Origin: DASVRZ01 sp038230215
Lineage (GTDB): Bacteria; Verrucomicrobiota; Verrucomicrobiia; Chthoniobacterales; DASVRZ01
Direction: 5' to 3'
Assembly: GCA_038230215.1 (NCBI GenBank)
Contig: JBBRNR010000002.1
Coordinates: 1 to 64,000, forward strand
Length of the DNA stretch: 64,000 nt
The position numbers were made by a program, and so were the translations under genes. The notes below the pieces were generated by a model. It saw only the letters and a list, made by a program, of their open reading frames with translations. It made no database searches and was not told the DNA's origin. This document shows, piece after piece, positions 50,222-58,946 of the stretch. Position 1 is the first letter of the stretch. Each line of letters opens with the position of its first letter.

Positions 50222-50327
50222 CGGGAGGGCACGCGTCTCGCGTGTCCCAGCGGACGTCTCGTCCGGTGGTCTGAAAGGGCTTTGAGGCGAGACACCTCAA
50301 AGAGCACGCGAGACGCGTGCGCTCCCG
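50222..50327. repeat. MITE-like palindromic element, copy 2
   Basis: A 106-bp palindromic element. Ends CGGGAGGGCACGCGTCTCGC and GCGAGACGCGTGCGCTCCCG are inverted copies with one mismatch, and inner stems are GGACGTCTCGTCC and TTTGAGGCGAGACACCTCAA. It shares GGGAGCGCACGCG and CTCGCGTG with the element at 8023-8182. It exactly fills the gap between two convergent genes, so it may also end both transcripts. Confidence 0.75.
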
Positions 50328-51050
50328 TTACGAATCGCCGCGCTTTACTAACATCGCTTGCCGACCGTAGAGAAAACGGCGGTGCTCGAAGTTTTTCCAT
50401 CCGGCTTCCATCGCGATCTGCGCCAGTTCCTCGTAAGAAAACGAGCGCCGCACCGAGAGCAGGGCATCATGGACGGTCATCGGTTCGCGATAGACCGTGC
50501 TCGTGATGAAGCGGACTCCGAGCCAGGTTAGGAGAGTACGCTCCAGGTCAGCGAGCAAGGCGAAACCCGTCGTGGCAGCCAGCATCTGATGGAGAATACG
50601 AGTGGCATCCGACTCACTGAAATGATGCAGCGCAAGGGAGCAAAAGACGCCGGTGTATTCTTTGTCGGAAGTGAGTCGAGTTACGTCGCATTGGCGGAAC
50701 TGGATTTCGGGATAGCTAACACTGAGCGATTGCGCCACAGACAGCGTCGCTTCCTGAAAATCGAAGGCATCGACCTGGATGCTAACATGATGTTTGCGGC
50801 ACCAGTCCACGATCAATCGCGGGATGTCGCCCGATCCGGTGCAGAGATCGAGGAAGCGATGCGATGAGCCAGGTTTGACTAACTTTGTGAGAAAATGATG
50901 GATCAGCCGATAACTTCCAAACCAGCGATTCAACTGACGCAGGTTTTTCAGGTCGGCGATAAGCGTGTCATCGGCAGTTTCGGCCACATCCATGAGTTCG
51001 ATCTCATTTGGATCAAACTCCCTCTGTCGGAGGTTAGGAGGCATAGCCAT
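50328..51050 (-). CDS. Class I SAM-dependent methyltransferase
   Basis: A 240-residue protein from the ATG at 51050 (MAMPPNLRQREFDPNEIELM). It has a Rossmann-type methyltransferase core: motif I HRFLDLCTGSGDIPRLIVDW, acidic residue in QVDAFDFQEATL, motif IV region YTGVFCSLALHHFSESDATR. The size and HHFS element fit small-molecule or lipid O/C-methyltransferases. The substrate is unknown. It overlaps the end of pgeF by 17 bp, so it is translated from the same transcript. A longer frame upstream runs inside pgeF. Confidence 0.82.
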   Translation of the reverse strand: MAMPPNLRQREFDPNEIELMDVAETADDTLIADLKNLRQLNRWFGSYRLIHHFLTKLVKPGSSHRFLDLCTGSGDIPRLIVDWCRKHHVSIQVDAFDFQEATLSVAQSLSVSYPEIQFRQCDVTRLTSDKEYTGVFCSLALHHFSESDATRILHQMLAATTGFALLADLERTLLTWLGVRFITSTVYREPMTVHDALLSVRRSFSYEELAQIAMEAGWKNFEHRRFLYGRQAMLVKRGDS

Positions 51051-51693
51051 GCACCGCGAGAAGACGTCCGGTTTTTCCAAGTTCGGCCCGGTATGAATAA
51101 TAGGTTTCCAGATCGGCTGCGGTGCATTTTCCGCAGTCGGTGTAGTGCGAAACTGCAGCCGCGGTGGCTTGCGCGGCGATTTGCCCGGCGAAATCGACTT
51201 CGTAGTTAGGAGGCCGAATGCACGGGGCGAGTTGCACGATGATCTGCGCCGGATCGGAGCCAAACTCGGTTGTCATTTTTTCAATGGCGACAGTGAGGAT
51301 GTCGAGTTCCGTGCCTTTCTTTCCCGAGTGCAGCAGACCAATGGCACGGTGTTCCGGATCGGCCAGATAGATGGCACCGCAATCGGCAGTGTATATGCCG
51401 AGCGCGATGTTAGGATCGTTGGTGAGTAGGCCGTCGCAGTTGGGGATCGGAGACGTCGAGTTTGAATCGACTCGCACCACGTTGTTGCCATGCACTTGCT
51501 GTGCGGTGACGAATTTTTTATGCGCCAACCCGATGTTAGCCATCGCGGCGCAGTGATAGTCGTCGAGTCGCGCGAGTGCGGCCTCTCGGTCCACTCGCAC
51601 ATCCAAACCGGGCACTCGCTGAAGAAAACCGTGGCGCAGCCAAGCCTCGGCGGCGAGGGAGGAAAAAGTCTCGTGCGGGGCGGCGGTCAGCAC
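51034..51693 (-). CDS. pgeF: Peptidoglycan editing factor PgeF (laccase-domain family)
   Basis: A 219-residue YfiH/PgeF-family protein. Metal ligands appear in order: VTAQQVHGNNVVRVD (His), IYTADCGAIYLADPEHRAIG (Cys) and LLHSGKKGTELDIL (His), followed by IVQLAPCIRPPNYEVDF and TYYSYRAELGKTGRLLA. The usual HAGWRGT reads HSGKKGT here. Family members remove L-Ser-containing muropeptide precursors or have purine nucleoside activity. It lies between tolC and the methyltransferase on the minus strand. Confidence 0.88.
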   Translation of the reverse strand: MLTAAPHETFSSLAAEAWLRHGFLQRVPGLDVRVDREAALARLDDYHCAAMANIGLAHKKFVTAQQVHGNNVVRVDSNSTSPIPNCDGLLTNDPNIALGIYTADCGAIYLADPEHRAIGLLHSGKKGTELDILTVAIEKMTTEFGSDPAQIIVQLAPCIRPPNYEVDFAGQIAAQATAAAVSHYTDCGKCTAADLETYYSYRAELGKTGRLLAVHGYAS

Positions 51694-51706
51694 CGGAGTT
51701 AGATCG

Positions 51707-53506
51707 TTATTGACCCTGACGGCGCTTGACTAAATTCGCGCGAATCTCGTTGTCGGTCAGCGTCGGCTTGAGCTTTTTGACTTTGGAGAGCCATTTCTTA
51801 CGGGCGTTTTTATTGGCCAGAGGATCGGCAAAAGTGTCGTGATAGTGAGTGACCGAACCCGTCACTCGATCAAATTCCGCCAACGCCGAATTGTAGTCCG
51901 CGACCGCCTGCAAGGCTGTCGTCTGCGCCTGGGTGAGGGAGACACGCGCATCGAGCACCTCCAACTGCGTGCCAGCTCCGGCAGAGAATCGCTCCCGGGC
52001 CAGACGCAACGCCTCCTGCGCTTGCTCGACGGCTTTTTGCTGACTTTCAATTAACTCACGACCTTCTATTAGGCTGGAATAACTGGTCTGCACCTCGAGT
52101 TCCACCTGGCGAACGCTGTCCTCGTAATTGACCCTCGCCGCCTCCAGTCGCGCGCGCGCCTGCTGCACGCGACCGCTGGTGGCGAATCCGTCGAAAATAT
52201 TCCAGTTGCCTGAGAAACCGAAGAACCAGCCATCGACCTCGTCGCTGAGGCTGCCCGAGACGTTGCGGATTTGGTAACCGGCGTTTCCATTGATGGTCGG
52301 CTGGTAGCCAGCGAGCGCAACGGTGATTTGCTCGACCTCGGAAAGAATGGATTGGCGCTGCACTTTCAGCAGGGCGCGGCGCTCCATGGCGAGTCGGATT
52401 GATTCCTGAAGATCGATCACTTGCGCGTCGTAACTGAGCGTGCCCTTGATGGGAAACGGAGTGAGATCGCCGGTGGTCGGCCAGGAGACGCCCACGAGTT
52501 TGGCGAGCTGCAACTGCGACGTGCGGTAATTATTGCGGGCTCGAATCAGCGCGGGCCGGGCATTAGCGAGCTCGACCTCGGCGCGGAGAACGTTAAAACG
52601 CGGCACAGTGCCAGCTTCGAAGCGATTCTGCTGATCGCGCAACTGGCTTTGTAACAGCGTGACGGATTCCTCCTGGACGCTAATCAGAGCGCGGTTGAGC
52701 AGCACAGTGTAAAACTGCTGACGGACCGACGCGATGACTTGATCGACGACGTTGCGAAGTTGGTAAAAAGCGCTGTCCTCGGCGATGCGCGCCGCCCGCA
52801 AGGCTGCGGAAACCTGGCCGCCGCTGTAGATGACTTGTGTGACCTCGAAGTTGACGTTCCAGGATTTATTTTCCGTGGAGGCGCTGGAGCCGGAGGTGGA
52901 AAGGTATTTGCCCAATGAGCTGGACGAGGTCACAGGGATAGCGACGCCATCGATGATGACCGTGCCGATCACATGCGAGTTAGATTGGGATGTGGAACGC
53001 GAACCAGAGGAAACACTGCTGCCCCCGCTGCTGAGCACCTGGCTTTGATTATAGCTGCTGCCGACGCCGAGATGCGGCAAGGCCTGCGCGCGCACTTCGA
53101 CGACCTGACCGAGGGTGCGCTTGATCTCGGCGATTTGGCGGAGAATATCGGCGTTGTGTTCCAGTGCTGTCTGGATGGCCTGGTCGAGCGTGATGCCATT
53201 GGCCGGACTTGGTGGCTGCGCGGCGAAAGGACGCTTGATGTCGAGGTTGGCAAAAGGATCGTTGGACGGCATCGGGCCGCTTTCGGCGAGAACGGGATCG
53301 TTCGCGAGGAGATCGGCGCTGACCTTGGAAGTGTCGCTGGCCATGATCGATTCGTCGGTAGCCGCTGCATTGGGTAGGGGAGCGGGCGTCGGGCTCGGCG
53401 TGGGCGTGGCGGCGAGAGTCAAAGTGGGACGCGCATCCTGAGCGGTTGCCGTGCAAACGTTGAACGCCAGCGTCGCGCTGATGAGATGGGTGATGGATTT
53501 ATTCAT
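51707..53506 (-). CDS. TolC-family outer-membrane efflux protein
   Basis: A 599-residue protein with a signal peptide (MNKSITHLISATLAFNVCTA) and a Pro/Thr-rich linker up to about residue 60. Two OEP repeats follow (NGITLDQAIQTALEHNADIL; ELANARPALIRARNNYRTSQ; QAQEALRLARERFSAGAGTQ; LEVLDARVSLTQAQTTALQA). It would form the outer-membrane channel of a tripartite pump or type I exporter. No inner-membrane pump is adjacent. It overlaps the MarR gene by 8 bp, so its expression is likely under that regulator. A Ser/Gly-rich insert (about residues 160-215) is unusual. Confidence 0.9.
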   Translation of the reverse strand: MNKSITHLISATLAFNVCTATAQDARPTLTLAATPTPSPTPAPLPNAAATDESIMASDTSKVSADLLANDPVLAESGPMPSNDPFANLDIKRPFAAQPPSPANGITLDQAIQTALEHNADILRQIAEIKRTLGQVVEVRAQALPHLGVGSSYNQSQVLSSGGSSVSSGSRSTSQSNSHVIGTVIIDGVAIPVTSSSSLGKYLSTSGSSASTENKSWNVNFEVTQVIYSGGQVSAALRAARIAEDSAFYQLRNVVDQVIASVRQQFYTVLLNRALISVQEESVTLLQSQLRDQQNRFEAGTVPRFNVLRAEVELANARPALIRARNNYRTSQLQLAKLVGVSWPTTGDLTPFPIKGTLSYDAQVIDLQESIRLAMERRALLKVQRQSILSEVEQITVALAGYQPTINGNAGYQIRNVSGSLSDEVDGWFFGFSGNWNIFDGFATSGRVQQARARLEAARVNYEDSVRQVELEVQTSYSSLIEGRELIESQQKAVEQAQEALRLARERFSAGAGTQLEVLDARVSLTQAQTTALQAVADYNSALAEFDRVTGSVTHYHDTFADPLANKNARKKWLSKVKKLKPTLTDNEIRANLVKRRQGQ

Positions 53507-53960
53507 GATCCTGAGATTGACAGTATTTAAAAATTTTCTGGTAGATATGGAGCCAGGAGGATTGTTCGTCGGGGGTTAGATATCCCATCACTTTCTGGAC
53601 GTTTTTCACCATGTCTTCGCGAATGCCATGAACGAGAGACTGGCCTTTTTCGGTGATTTCGACCATTACCTTGCGACGGTCGTCGGTGCCGTGACAGCGT
53701 GTGATGTAGCCGAGATTTTCCAGGCGATCGACCAGTCCGGTGGCGGCAGCGGTGGTGTGTCCCATCTTCAGGGCGATCTCCGACATGGTCGCGACGCCGT
53801 TTTGGTCGAGGTGGCCGAGGAGAAAATATTGCGCGAAGGAGACGTTACCGTTGGACAATTCCTTCGAGAGGTTCATCAAGAAACAGCGCTGGAGAACGAT
53901 GATGATATTGGCCAATTCCTCGGCGTCGCGGTGCTGATCGGTCAGAAGGGAAGGAGACAT
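53499..53960 (-). CDS. MarR-family transcriptional regulator
   Basis: A 153-residue MarR-type winged-helix protein: LSNGNVSFAQYFLLGHLDQN, GVATMSEIALKMGHTTAAAT and GLVDRLENLGYITRCHGTDD, then DRRKVMVEITEKGQSLVHGI with the wing. It is co-transcribed with tolC by an 8-bp overlap, the common arrangement in which MarR controls an efflux operon in response to a phenolic or other ligand. A palindrome lies just upstream of its start. Confidence 0.93.
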   Translation of the reverse strand: MSPSLLTDQHRDAEELANIIIVLQRCFLMNLSKELSNGNVSFAQYFLLGHLDQNGVATMSEIALKMGHTTAAATGLVDRLENLGYITRCHGTDDRRKVMVEITEKGQSLVHGIREDMVKNVQKVMGYLTPDEQSSWLHIYQKIFKYCQSQDHE

Positions 53961-53969
53961 AAATCCGCG

Positions 53970-53991
53970 ATTAGTTAAGGTGCTTAATAAT
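53970..53991. promoter_or_regulatory. Candidate MarR operator
   Basis: TTAAG-GTG-CTTAA (53975-53987) inside the longer imperfect palindrome GATTAGTTAAG/CTTAATAATC, 10-31 bp upstream of the marR start. Size, AT-rich arms and place fit an autoregulatory MarR site. Confidence 0.5.
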
Positions 53992-54037
53992 CAAGCAAGT
54001 TGACGGTAGCTGTGAAAAACAGCCACGCAACTCTGAA

Positions 54038-55210
54038 TTACCAAGCCAGCACGCGAACCTTTTCGCCACCGGAAATTTTCGCGCCGGGATCGAGCCGGAG
54101 GAGGGCGTTGCTCCGGCTCAGGCCGAAAAGCGCGTGGCTTTCCTGTAGACCTTGGGGAATAAAACGTCCGCCATCCATGCGACCCCGAACGTAATGCGGA
54201 CGATCTCCGGGATTGGCTAGCGCAGAATCGAGTTGCAGAGTTTTCTCGGGCAGAAAACGTTCGTCGTCGCGCGCCCCGAGCATTTGCAACAACGCCGGGC
54301 GCAGCAGTAACAGAAACGTGACAAATGCCGCAACCGGGTTGCCCGGCAGGCCGAAAATGAGCTTTTCGCCAAACCGCGCAAACGCCAGCGGTTTGCCGGG
54401 TTTCATGCGAATGCGCCAAAGTTCGAGCGTCGCCCCGAGTGCAGCCAGCGCGGGTTTCACATGATCGTGATCGCCCACGGAAACGCCGCCGCTGATGATG
54501 AGAACGTCGCTGGCCTCCAGCGCGCGGTTGATTTCCACTTGAGTTTGATTCCGATCATCTAAGCAGTGCCGAAGCGTCGCCGGAATACCGAGGGATTGTA
54601 AAAGCGCGGCCAACATCACGCTGTTTGAGTCGTAGATTTCCCCAGATTCGAGTGCCACTCCCATGGGCCGCAACTCGTCGCCGGTTGAGAGCACCGTCAC
54701 TCGCAGAGGGCGATGCACTGAGACCGTCGCCAGGCCCTGACTCGCCAAAAGCGCTACCAGTTGCGGCGTAATCCGCTGCCCGGGGCTGCCGATGAGTTGC
54801 CCCGCCGCGAGGTCGGCTCCGGTGCGGCGGATGTTTTCGCCAAGCTCGACCGATTCCCTCAAACGCACGCGGCCATTTTCGAGCGTCACGTCCTCCTGCA
54901 TCGCCACTCCTGTGCAGCCTTCGGGAATCGGCGCTCCGGTAAAAATGCGACTCGACTCGTTTCTTTCCAGCCGCAGAAAACGATCTGCACCGGCGGGTTG
55001 CTCGCCGATGAGGACGCGTTCGCCCGAGCCGTCCTCCACGCGGATCGCATAGCCATCGACCACCGAGTTATCGAAACGCGGATGCGCCATTGCCGAGCGA
55101 AGCGGCTTCGCTAGAAACAGGCCGAGTGTTTCGAGCAGCGGAGTTTCCATCACGGGCGACGGGCTGGCCGCCGACAGGATACGATCTAGGGCGACGGCTT
55201 CTTCGACCAT
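54038..55210 (-). CDS. moeA: Molybdopterin molybdenumtransferase
   Basis: A 390-residue MoeA: RFDNSVVDGYAIRVEDGSG, IFTGAPIPEGCTGVAMQEDV, VTVLSTGDELRPMG, YDSNSVMLAALLQSLGIP, LIISGGVSVGDHDHVKPALA and LIFGLPGNPVAAFVTFLLLL (motif GLPGNP). It inserts molybdate into adenylated molybdopterin in the cytosol. The start overlaps the end of a small lipoprotein gene by 25 bp. No other molybdenum cofactor genes are in the window. Confidence 0.94.
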   Translation of the reverse strand: MVEEAVALDRILSAASPSPVMETPLLETLGLFLAKPLRSAMAHPRFDNSVVDGYAIRVEDGSGERVLIGEQPAGADRFLRLERNESSRIFTGAPIPEGCTGVAMQEDVTLENGRVRLRESVELGENIRRTGADLAAGQLIGSPGQRITPQLVALLASQGLATVSVHRPLRVTVLSTGDELRPMGVALESGEIYDSNSVMLAALLQSLGIPATLRHCLDDRNQTQVEINRALEASDVLIISGGVSVGDHDHVKPALAALGATLELWRIRMKPGKPLAFARFGEKLIFGLPGNPVAAFVTFLLLLRPALLQMLGARDDERFLPEKTLQLDSALANPGDRPHYVRGRMDGGRFIPQGLQESHALFGLSRSNALLRLDPGAKISGGEKVRVLAW

Positions 55211-55542
55211 ACATCATCGCCCGCTTGAGGGGTTCCCTGCACGATGTCCGCCGCTGCAAACGGACGCCGCATTTCTGCGCCTGCGTTCAGAGTCGCCACT
55301 TCCTCGCCACTGCGGCGCACTTGCAATTCCGCTCCCGGAGAGGGAGCCGCAAAACCGCCAAAATCCACCAGCACAAAACGCCCATCCTCATTCACCATCG
55401 AGATCGTTCCGAGGAAATTTTGCGTTGCCCCAGTCGTCGTCGGCGGAGGTGCGGTTGGCTTCTTTTTGCCAAAATTTTTCATGAGAACGCACCCGGGCAG
55501 GAGAGCCATCAGCAACACGAAAATAAGACCACGTTTCCACAT
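55186..55542 (-). CDS. Small lipoprotein upstream of moeA
   Basis: A 118-residue protein from MWKRGLIFVLLMALLPGCVL, with a lipobox LLPGC. A short basic/Pro-rich linker (KKKPTAPPPTTTG) precedes a compact beta domain (FLGTISMVNEDGRFVLVDFG and LQVRRSGEEVATL) that ends near DDVWSKKPSP. No named family is recognised; the beta domain recalls SH3-like or FlgT-type folds only loosely. It is read together with moeA. Confidence 0.72.
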   Translation of the reverse strand: MWKRGLIFVLLMALLPGCVLMKNFGKKKPTAPPPTTTGATQNFLGTISMVNEDGRFVLVDFGGFAAPSPGAELQVRRSGEEVATLNAGAEMRRPFAAADIVQGTPQAGDDVWSKKPSP

Positions 55543-55624
55543 GCCTTGCGAAACTACTATACTCCGCCGCCACAGCCAGTCTTTCCCAAAATTCATATCT
55601 GGTCTATTGCTGCACAATTGACTC

Positions 55625-55660
55625 GGAGAGTTGGCTGAGTGGTCGAAAGCAGCGTTTTGA
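55625..55660 (+). pseudogene. Truncated tRNA-Ser (5' half)
   Basis: 36 nt that match the start of a serine tRNA: acceptor strand GGAGAGT, then TG, D-arm GCTGAGTGGTCGAAAGC, then AGCGTTTTGA reaching the anticodon position (TGA). The following bases cannot form the anticodon stem, variable arm or T-arm and instead lead into the ketosynthase stop codon 14 nt later. The 3' half is therefore missing, and no other copy was seen. Confidence 0.65.
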
Positions 55661-55673
55661 ATTCAGGCGCAAA

Positions 55674-56930
55674 CTACCATTTTTTGAAGGCCAGACAAAC
55701 ATTCGATCCGCCGAAACCGCTGGAATTACTCAGGGCGATTTGAGGCCGTCGATCACTCGCCGTGGTGATGACGCCCAGGCCTTCCGCTGCGGGATCGAGT
55801 TCATCGATGTTAGCCGACACAGGCGCGAACCCTTCCTTGACCGACAAAACGCTGAAGGCGGCTTCCATCGCGCCCGCCAAAGACAGGCCGTGGCCGGTGA
55901 GGCTTTTCGTGCTGCTGATGAGAGGCCGGCCCGTTTTTCCAAAGACCCTCGAGACGGCTTCGATTTCCGCCAGATCGCCAGCGAGCGTGCCGGTGGCATG
56001 GGCATTGATGTAATCGACCGCTTCCGGCGCAATCCGGGAATCCGCCAGAGCGAGTTCCATCGCTCGGGAAAGCCCCACTCCCGAGGGATCGGGTGCGACA
56101 ATATCATAACCATCTGAGGCCTGGCCCCAACCGAGGACTTCAGCTTCGATGGGCGCATTTCGCTGCAGTGCGTGTTCCATTTCCTCCAAGACTAAAACGG
56201 AGGCTCCACCGGTGATGACAAATCCATCGCGGTTACAATCGAATGGACGCGGGGCGAGACTGGGATTTGTCTGCAAACTGAGGGCGCGAAGGGAGGCGAA
56301 AGGGAGAATATTATAGGGATGGCAGTCCTCGGCTCCCACCACAAAAATGATTTTTTGCCGGCCCAGGCGAATTTGATCGAGTGCGTGACCGAGCGCATGG
56401 GACGAGGACGCGCATGCGCTGGAAAAAGCCAGCGAGACGCCTTTGATTCCATATCTCGCGACGAGGTTCAGATGCAATGAATTTGGCATCCCTGCGATAA
56501 CGGCGGGCGGTGAACAGCGACCCGGACCGCGGGCGAGAATGACGCTGAGATTGACATGCGTCAGCCACGCGGAACCGGCGGAGGCGCAATGCAGGCCGGT
56601 GTCGGGGTTGGAAACCAGTTCAGGCGTCAGTTGCGCAGCGGCGACCGCCTCTTGCATCGCCGCGTAGGCAAAAAGGACATTCGGCGTTGTCGCACGCAGT
56701 TCGGAACGGCCCAGGGGCAGAGATTCCGGCAAAATCCAGTCCTGCGGATCGGGCTCGGGGAATTGAAATCCCTTGATCGTTCCCGCCAGCTTGACCGGGG
56801 ACTTCGCGTTGGCCAGTTGTGGGTCGAGTTCGATCCCACTGTGACCTTCGCGCAAACTTCGAAGAACATTTTCGCGACCGTTTCCAATGCTGGTGATCAA
56901 TCCCAGCCCGCTGACCACGACTCGTTTCAA
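55674..56930 (-). CDS. Beta-ketoacyl-ACP synthase, KAS II-like
   Basis: A 418-residue thiolase-fold condensing enzyme: VVVSGLGLITSIGNG, active-site Cys173 in SLAFSSACASSSHALGHA, first His in YINAHATGTLAGDLAEIE, Lys/second His in SSTKSLTGHGLSLAGAM, C-terminal GFGGSNVCLAF. All three catalytic residues are present, so it should condense acyl and malonyl units on the ACP encoded immediately upstream (4-bp overlap). Placement with an aminotransferase suggests a dedicated pathway rather than bulk fatty-acid synthesis. Its stop lies next to the truncated tRNA. Confidence 0.88.
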   Translation of the reverse strand: MKRVVVSGLGLITSIGNGRENVLRSLREGHSGIELDPQLANAKSPVKLAGTIKGFQFPEPDPQDWILPESLPLGRSELRATTPNVLFAYAAMQEAVAAAQLTPELVSNPDTGLHCASAGSAWLTHVNLSVILARGPGRCSPPAVIAGMPNSLHLNLVARYGIKGVSLAFSSACASSSHALGHALDQIRLGRQKIIFVVGAEDCHPYNILPFASLRALSLQTNPSLAPRPFDCNRDGFVITGGASVLVLEEMEHALQRNAPIEAEVLGWGQASDGYDIVAPDPSGVGLSRAMELALADSRIAPEAVDYINAHATGTLAGDLAEIEAVSRVFGKTGRPLISSTKSLTGHGLSLAGAMEAAFSVLSVKEGFAPVSANIDELDPAAEGLGVITTASDRRPQIALSNSSGFGGSNVCLAFKKW

Positions 56931-57289
56931 GACTTTGGAAATGCGAGTTTGGTTTGCACAAACTGCTCAAGGTCGCCCAGGGTTCGGATTGTTTTCAGCT
57001 CGCTGTTCTCGATCGTTATTCCAAAAATATCCTCGGCGCTCATCACCACTTCGGTCAGCGCGAGAGAATCTAGGCCCAAGTCATCAATCAGATGCGTTTC
57101 GGGATCGCCTTTGGCCAAAATTGGAAAATTTTCCTCATTCATTTCCCTCTGCAAAATGCCGTGGACAACGATCGTGACATCAGCCGGATCGTGGGTCTCC
57201 TGAAAGCGAAACGCGGCTTCAATTGCTACGCTGTTGCACCGTTTGAGTGCCCGTCTGAGGTCTTGTGCCTGCTGTTCTGAGAGTGCCAT
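56927..57289 (-). CDS. Acyl carrier protein with N-terminal extension
   Basis: A 120-residue protein. The C-terminal 80 residues are an ACP, with the phosphopantetheine Ser75 in HLIDDLGLDSLALTEVVMSA and IFGITIENSELKTIRTLGDL. The first 40 residues (SEQQAQDLRRALKRCNSVAI) are an extra helical segment not present in ordinary AcpP. It overlaps the ketosynthase start by 4 bp and follows the aminotransferase by 9 bp, forming a three-gene operon. Confidence 0.88.
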   Translation of the reverse strand: MALSEQQAQDLRRALKRCNSVAIEAAFRFQETHDPADVTIVVHGILQREMNEENFPILAKGDPETHLIDDLGLDSLALTEVVMSAEDIFGITIENSELKTIRTLGDLEQFVQTKLAFPKS

Positions 57290-57298
57290 CAGAATTTA

Positions 57299-58792
57299 TT
57301 ACGATGCTTTCGCGAGTTCAGGAAGCGTGGATTTTAACGCTTTATCACTGCTCTTGAGATCGGGAGTTCCAGTGCCGTTCCCGGCTTTGGCCATATCCGC
57401 CTTCGCTTGAACGATGAGCATTTCCAGCACGCGATGCGCCAGTTTCATTTCGTCGTAACTGATCTCCAGAGAAGGCGCGAGTGTGACGACGTTTTTAAAA
57501 TAGCCGCCGATGTCCAGAATCACACCTAACTCACGTCCGTCCACCACTAATCCGCCTGCCAGTCCGAGCTGGAACATCCGGTCGGCCAGCTCGCGGCTCG
57601 GGGTGCGGCCGTCGGCTTCACACATCTCCATGCGCAGAGCGAGGCCAAGGCCATCGACGTCGCCAATTTCCGGATGGCGCGTCTGTAAATCGGTGATCAA
57701 CCCGAGGAAAAATGCACCTTTCTCGGCGACGGAGCGTTCGTAATTTCCCTCGGCGAAAATGCGCATCACTTCGAGGGCGCAGGCGGTTCCAAGCGAATTT
57801 GAGGAGAATGTGGAATGCGTCGAGCCGGGACCGAAGACTTTCGGATTGATTAGCTCCTCCCGAGCCCAGATTCCAGAAATCGGATTCATGCCATTGGTGA
57901 GGGCTTTGCCGAAGACAATGATGTCGGGCTGAATGTCGAAATGCTCCATCGCCCACATTTTTCCCGTGCGATGAAAGCCCATCTGAATTTCGTCGTCCAC
58001 GATGAGAATCCCGTGTTCACGGCAGATTTTCTCCAGCCGCTTGAAGTATCCTTTGGGCGGAATTACGTAGCCGCCGGTACCCTGGACCGCCTCGACAAAG
58101 AAGCCGCCAAACTCGCACTTCCCGGTCCGAGGATTCCACGCACCCGTGTATTCGTGGGAAAATTTCCGTTCCATGATCTCGATGCAGTAATCGGCGCATT
58201 TGGCCGGATCATTCGGGAACTGGGAACGGAAAGTGTAGGGATACGGGATGAACTCGGCGCGGTCGGCAAATTCACCGAAAGCCTCTCGATACCGATACGA
58301 CGATGTGATGGCAGAAGCCGCCAAAGTCCGACCATGGTAGCCACCCTCGAAAGCGAGCATGCGCTGGCGACCGGTGCTTTTACGGACGAGTTTCAGCGCG
58401 TCCTCGATTGCCTGTGAGCCACCGACATTGAAATGGACTCGCCCCGTCATGCCGAAACTGCTCTTCACGCTATCGACGATCATTTCGGAAAGCTCGATTT
58501 TTTCTTTGTGAAGATACTGGCAGGCGAGCTGAGGCAATACGTCAATCTGACGCTTCAACGCGTCAGAAACCCTTTGGTTGGCATAGCCAAGATTCACCGC
58601 CGAATACCACATCTGGAGATCGAGATAAGGATTTTCATCCAAATCATAGAGGTAGCTGCCCATGCAACGGCCGAAAATTTTCGGATCCTCGGCATAGTGA
58701 ACGGTGTCGCCGTGCGAACAAACGCGGCTCTCCAGATCGAGTAAAGTGTCTTGTTGAGATGAGTGTGGAAACGGAGTGGCCGGGTTCTGCAT
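57299..58792 (-). CDS. Class III PLP-dependent aminotransferase
   Basis: A 497-residue enzyme from the ATG at 58792 (MQNPATPFPHSSQQDTLLDL; other starts at 58819 and 58852). Class III blocks: VHFNVGGSQAIEDALKLVRK, FEGGYHGRTLAASAITSSYR, ILIVDDEIQMGFHRTGKMWA, and the PLP Lys in DIIVFGKALTNGMNPISGI. The family transfers amino groups from an omega-amine or amino acid to a ketone or aldehyde. In this operon a ketoacyl- or aldehyde-level acyl-ACP product is a plausible acceptor (inference). It is the first gene of the leftward arm. Confidence 0.88.
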   Translation of the reverse strand: MQNPATPFPHSSQQDTLLDLESRVCSHGDTVHYAEDPKIFGRCMGSYLYDLDENPYLDLQMWYSAVNLGYANQRVSDALKRQIDVLPQLACQYLHKEKIELSEMIVDSVKSSFGMTGRVHFNVGGSQAIEDALKLVRKSTGRQRMLAFEGGYHGRTLAASAITSSYRYREAFGEFADRAEFIPYPYTFRSQFPNDPAKCADYCIEIMERKFSHEYTGAWNPRTGKCEFGGFFVEAVQGTGGYVIPPKGYFKRLEKICREHGILIVDDEIQMGFHRTGKMWAMEHFDIQPDIIVFGKALTNGMNPISGIWAREELINPKVFGPGSTHSTFSSNSLGTACALEVMRIFAEGNYERSVAEKGAFFLGLITDLQTRHPEIGDVDGLGLALRMEMCEADGRTPSRELADRMFQLGLAGGLVVDGRELGVILDIGGYFKNVVTLAPSLEISYDEMKLAHRVLEMLIVQAKADMAKAGNGTGTPDLKSSDKALKSTLPELAKAS

Positions 58793-58864
58793 AGGTATAT
58801 TTGTCGTTATAAACGGCATCCAACTTACCCGGCGAGCCTCAATCTTCCACAAGAGTCAGGAATT

Positions 58865-58880
58865 ATGACAAAATTGTCAT
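58865..58880. promoter_or_regulatory. Palindrome ATGACAA-AA-TTGTCAT in divergent promoter
   Basis: Perfect inverted repeat with 7-bp arms and a 2-nt centre. It lies midway between the divergent aminotransferase (58792) and esterase (58947) starts, the only such symmetric site in this gap. A candidate operator that would control both arms together. Confidence 0.55.
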
Positions 58881-58946
58881 TTTCGCCTTGTCCATTGACT
58901 CGGACCGACTTTTGGAGAAAGGAGAAGCCGTCGAAATCAGCCATTC

